This document shows, piece by piece, positions 4,072-5,225 of a stretch of 5,225 bases of DNA. Made by a program: the position numbers and the translations under genes. The number at the start of each line of letters is the position of its first letter. Position 1 is the first letter of the stretch. Under the pieces are notes generated by a model. The model was not told the DNA's origin and searched no databases. It saw only the letters and a list, made by a program, of their open reading frames with translations. The stretch lies in assembly GCA_021802225.1 (NCBI GenBank), contig JAKAAS010000182.1, positions 1 to 5,225 on the forward strand. The letters run 5' to 3'. The stretch comes from Bacillota bacterium (lineage in GTDB: Bacteria; Bacillota_E; Sulfobacillia; Sulfobacillales; Sulfobacillaceae).

Positions 4072-5225
4072 TTAATACACCGTGAGATACTGGTCCACTT
4101 CCCAGTCGTGGACTTGCTGCCGGTAAACTTCCCACTCAATGCGCTTGGCTTCAAGAAACCGCGAGAAGATGTGCTCACCGAGAGCCTCGCGCATTACCCC
4201 GTCCTTTTCAAAATAGTCCAGAGCTTCGGCCAGATCTTCCGGCAGATTCTGAATGCCGTATTCCTTGCGCTCAAAATCATTCATGCGGTAAATGTTCCGT
4301 GTCACGGGGGCCGGAGCCTCCAGTTTTCTCCGGATGCCGTCAAGCCCAGCCTTAATGGTCGCCGCTAGCGCCAGATAAGGATTCCCCGAAGGGTCGGGGG
4401 AACGCAGCTCGATGCGGGTCGCGGCTCCCCGGGCCTGCGGGACCCGGATCATGGGACTGCGGTTGCCCATGGACCAAGCGATGTAGACGGGGGCTTCGAA
4501 TCCGGGAACCAGTCTTTTGTAGGAGTTGACCAAGGGGTTGGTGACTGCTGTAAATGCCTTGGCGTGGTCAATTAACCCGGCGATATAGCGCAGGCCGATT
4601 TTGCTGATTCCCTCGGGATGTTTGGGGTCTTGAAAGGCATTGACCCCGTCATGGAAGAGGGCCTGGTGAAAGTGGAGGCCGGAGCCATTGACTCCCTGCA
4701 GCGGCTTGGGCATGAAGGTGGCATGGAAGTTATGCTGCAAGGCGACTGTTCGGGCCACAAACCGGAAAGTCACAATGTTATCTGCAGTCGTTAGAGCATC
4801 ATCGTAGTGCAGGTCAATTTCGTGCTGGCCCGGCGAGACCTCGTGGTGGGTAGCCTCAATGAGAATACCCATTTGTTCCAGCGCCAACACAATTTCCCGC
4901 CGGATATCCTCTCCCAGGTCGACGGGGGACAGGTCAAAATAGCCCGCCTGGTCGACCGTATGGGTTGTGGCTTTGCCGTCCGCATCACGCTGGAATAGGA
5001 AGAATTCAGGTTCTGGGCCCACAGTGATCCGGTAGCCCATTTCTTCGGCTTCACGGATCACTCTCTTCAGCGTCGTGCGCGGATCTCCGGCAAACGCTGA
5101 GCCATCAGGATTTTTAATATCACACATCAGCCGGGCTGACAGAGCTTCCTTGGGAGTCCAGGGAAACACCGCGAAGGTGTCTGGATCCGGGTCCAGATAC
5201 ATGTCCGATTCCTCAATACGCACAA
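4072..5225 (-). CDS. glnA: Glutamine synthetase type I-alpha (5' end outside window)
   Basis: It catalyses ATP-dependent amidation of glutamate to glutamine, as a cytosolic dodecamer, in ammonium assimilation. The visible 383 residues start at VRIEESDMYL, which matches Bacillus subtilis GlnA from about residue 61, so some 60 N-terminal residues are missing at the right edge; the frame stays open to 5225. Metal and substrate motifs are complete: GPEPEFFLF (visible 69-77), HHEVSPGQHEIDL (126-138), NGSGLHFHQ (179-187), NSYKRLVPGFEAP (233-245), NRSPMIRVP (254-262) and RIELRSPDPSGNPYLALAA (270-288). The 25-residue insertion and the adenylylated tyrosine region of GSI-beta enzymes are absent, so it should be controlled by feedback inhibition and possibly GlnR-type regulation rather than adenylylation. 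Arg2 of the visible part and the Glu in PGFEAP correspond to Arg62 and Glu304 of the B. subtilis enzyme, which act in glutamine feedback. The GTG at 5221-5223 is an internal valine codon, not the start. The promoter is not visible. It ends in DQYLTVY and is convergent with the AAR-like gene. Confidence 0.97.
   Translation of the reverse strand, partial: VRIEESDMYLDPDPDTFAVFPWTPKEALSARLMCDIKNPDGSAFAGDPRTTLKRVIREAEEMGYRITVGPEPEFFLFQRDADGKATTHTVDQAGYFDLSPVDLGEDIRREIVLALEQMGILIEATHHEVSPGQHEIDLHYDDALTTADNIVTFRFVARTVALQHNFHATFMPKPLQGVNGSGLHFHQALFHDGVNAFQDPKHPEGISKIGLRYIAGLIDHAKAFTAVTNPLVNSYKRLVPGFEAPVYIAWSMGNRSPMIRVPQARGAATRIELRSPDPSGNPYLALAATIKAGLDGIRRKLEAPAPVTRNIYRMNDFERKEYGIQNLPEDLAEALDYFEKDGVMREALGEHIFSRFLEAKRIEWEVYRQQVHDWEVDQYLTVY

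Noticed and set aside
3792..4178. 128-residue minus-strand ORF across the ends of the AAR-like gene and glnA
   Set aside because: It overlaps two solid genes in other frames, and its product is low-complexity Ser/Arg/Gly with no family.
1..5225. CRISPR array, tRNA or rRNA gene
   Set aside because: I saw no regularly spaced repeats and no tRNA- or rRNA-like sequence on either strand.

Overview
This window looks like chromosomal DNA of a moderately GC-rich Gram-positive (Firmicutes-type) bacterium. The main reason is the Bacillus-type GSI-alpha glutamine synthetase. Strong purine-rich AGGAGG ribosome sites, a TTG start and a HxlR/DUF24 regulator fit this. A Sulfobacillus- or Alicyclobacillus-like lineage would suit, but the species is a guess.

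Layout. Bases 1-375 are the right end of a Tn3-family transposon: the last 108 codons of the transposase, then a 38-bp terminal inverted repeat ending in CCCC at 375. Bases 376-1047 carry no confident gene. They may hold decayed transposase sequence (376-696) and a weak minus-strand ORF (697-939). Bases 1048-1672 hold a HxlR-type regulator on the minus strand and a divergent control region with a 13-bp palindrome. Bases 1673-2659 encode a pirin-family cupin protein on the plus strand. After a structured 210-bp gap, 2870-3979 encode a protein that closely resembles cyanobacterial long-chain acyl-ACP reductase (AAR), preceded by an extended -10 promoter and a striking TGTGCACA inverted repeat. 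Bases 4072-5225 hold glnA on the minus strand, convergent to the AAR-like gene and cut by the right edge of the window (about 60 N-terminal residues missing).

How the genes may work together. The HxlR regulator and the pirin gene share one intergenic control region, so they probably form an electrophile- or quinone-responsive regulator/effector pair. The AAR-like gene appears to have its own promoter and operator and would make fatty aldehydes from acyl-ACP. No aldehyde-deformylating oxygenase or wax-ester enzyme is in view, so the fate of its product is unknown. glnA is a housekeeping nitrogen-assimilation gene and looks unrelated to the others. The most interesting parts are the AAR-like enzyme outside cyanobacteria and its operator-like element.
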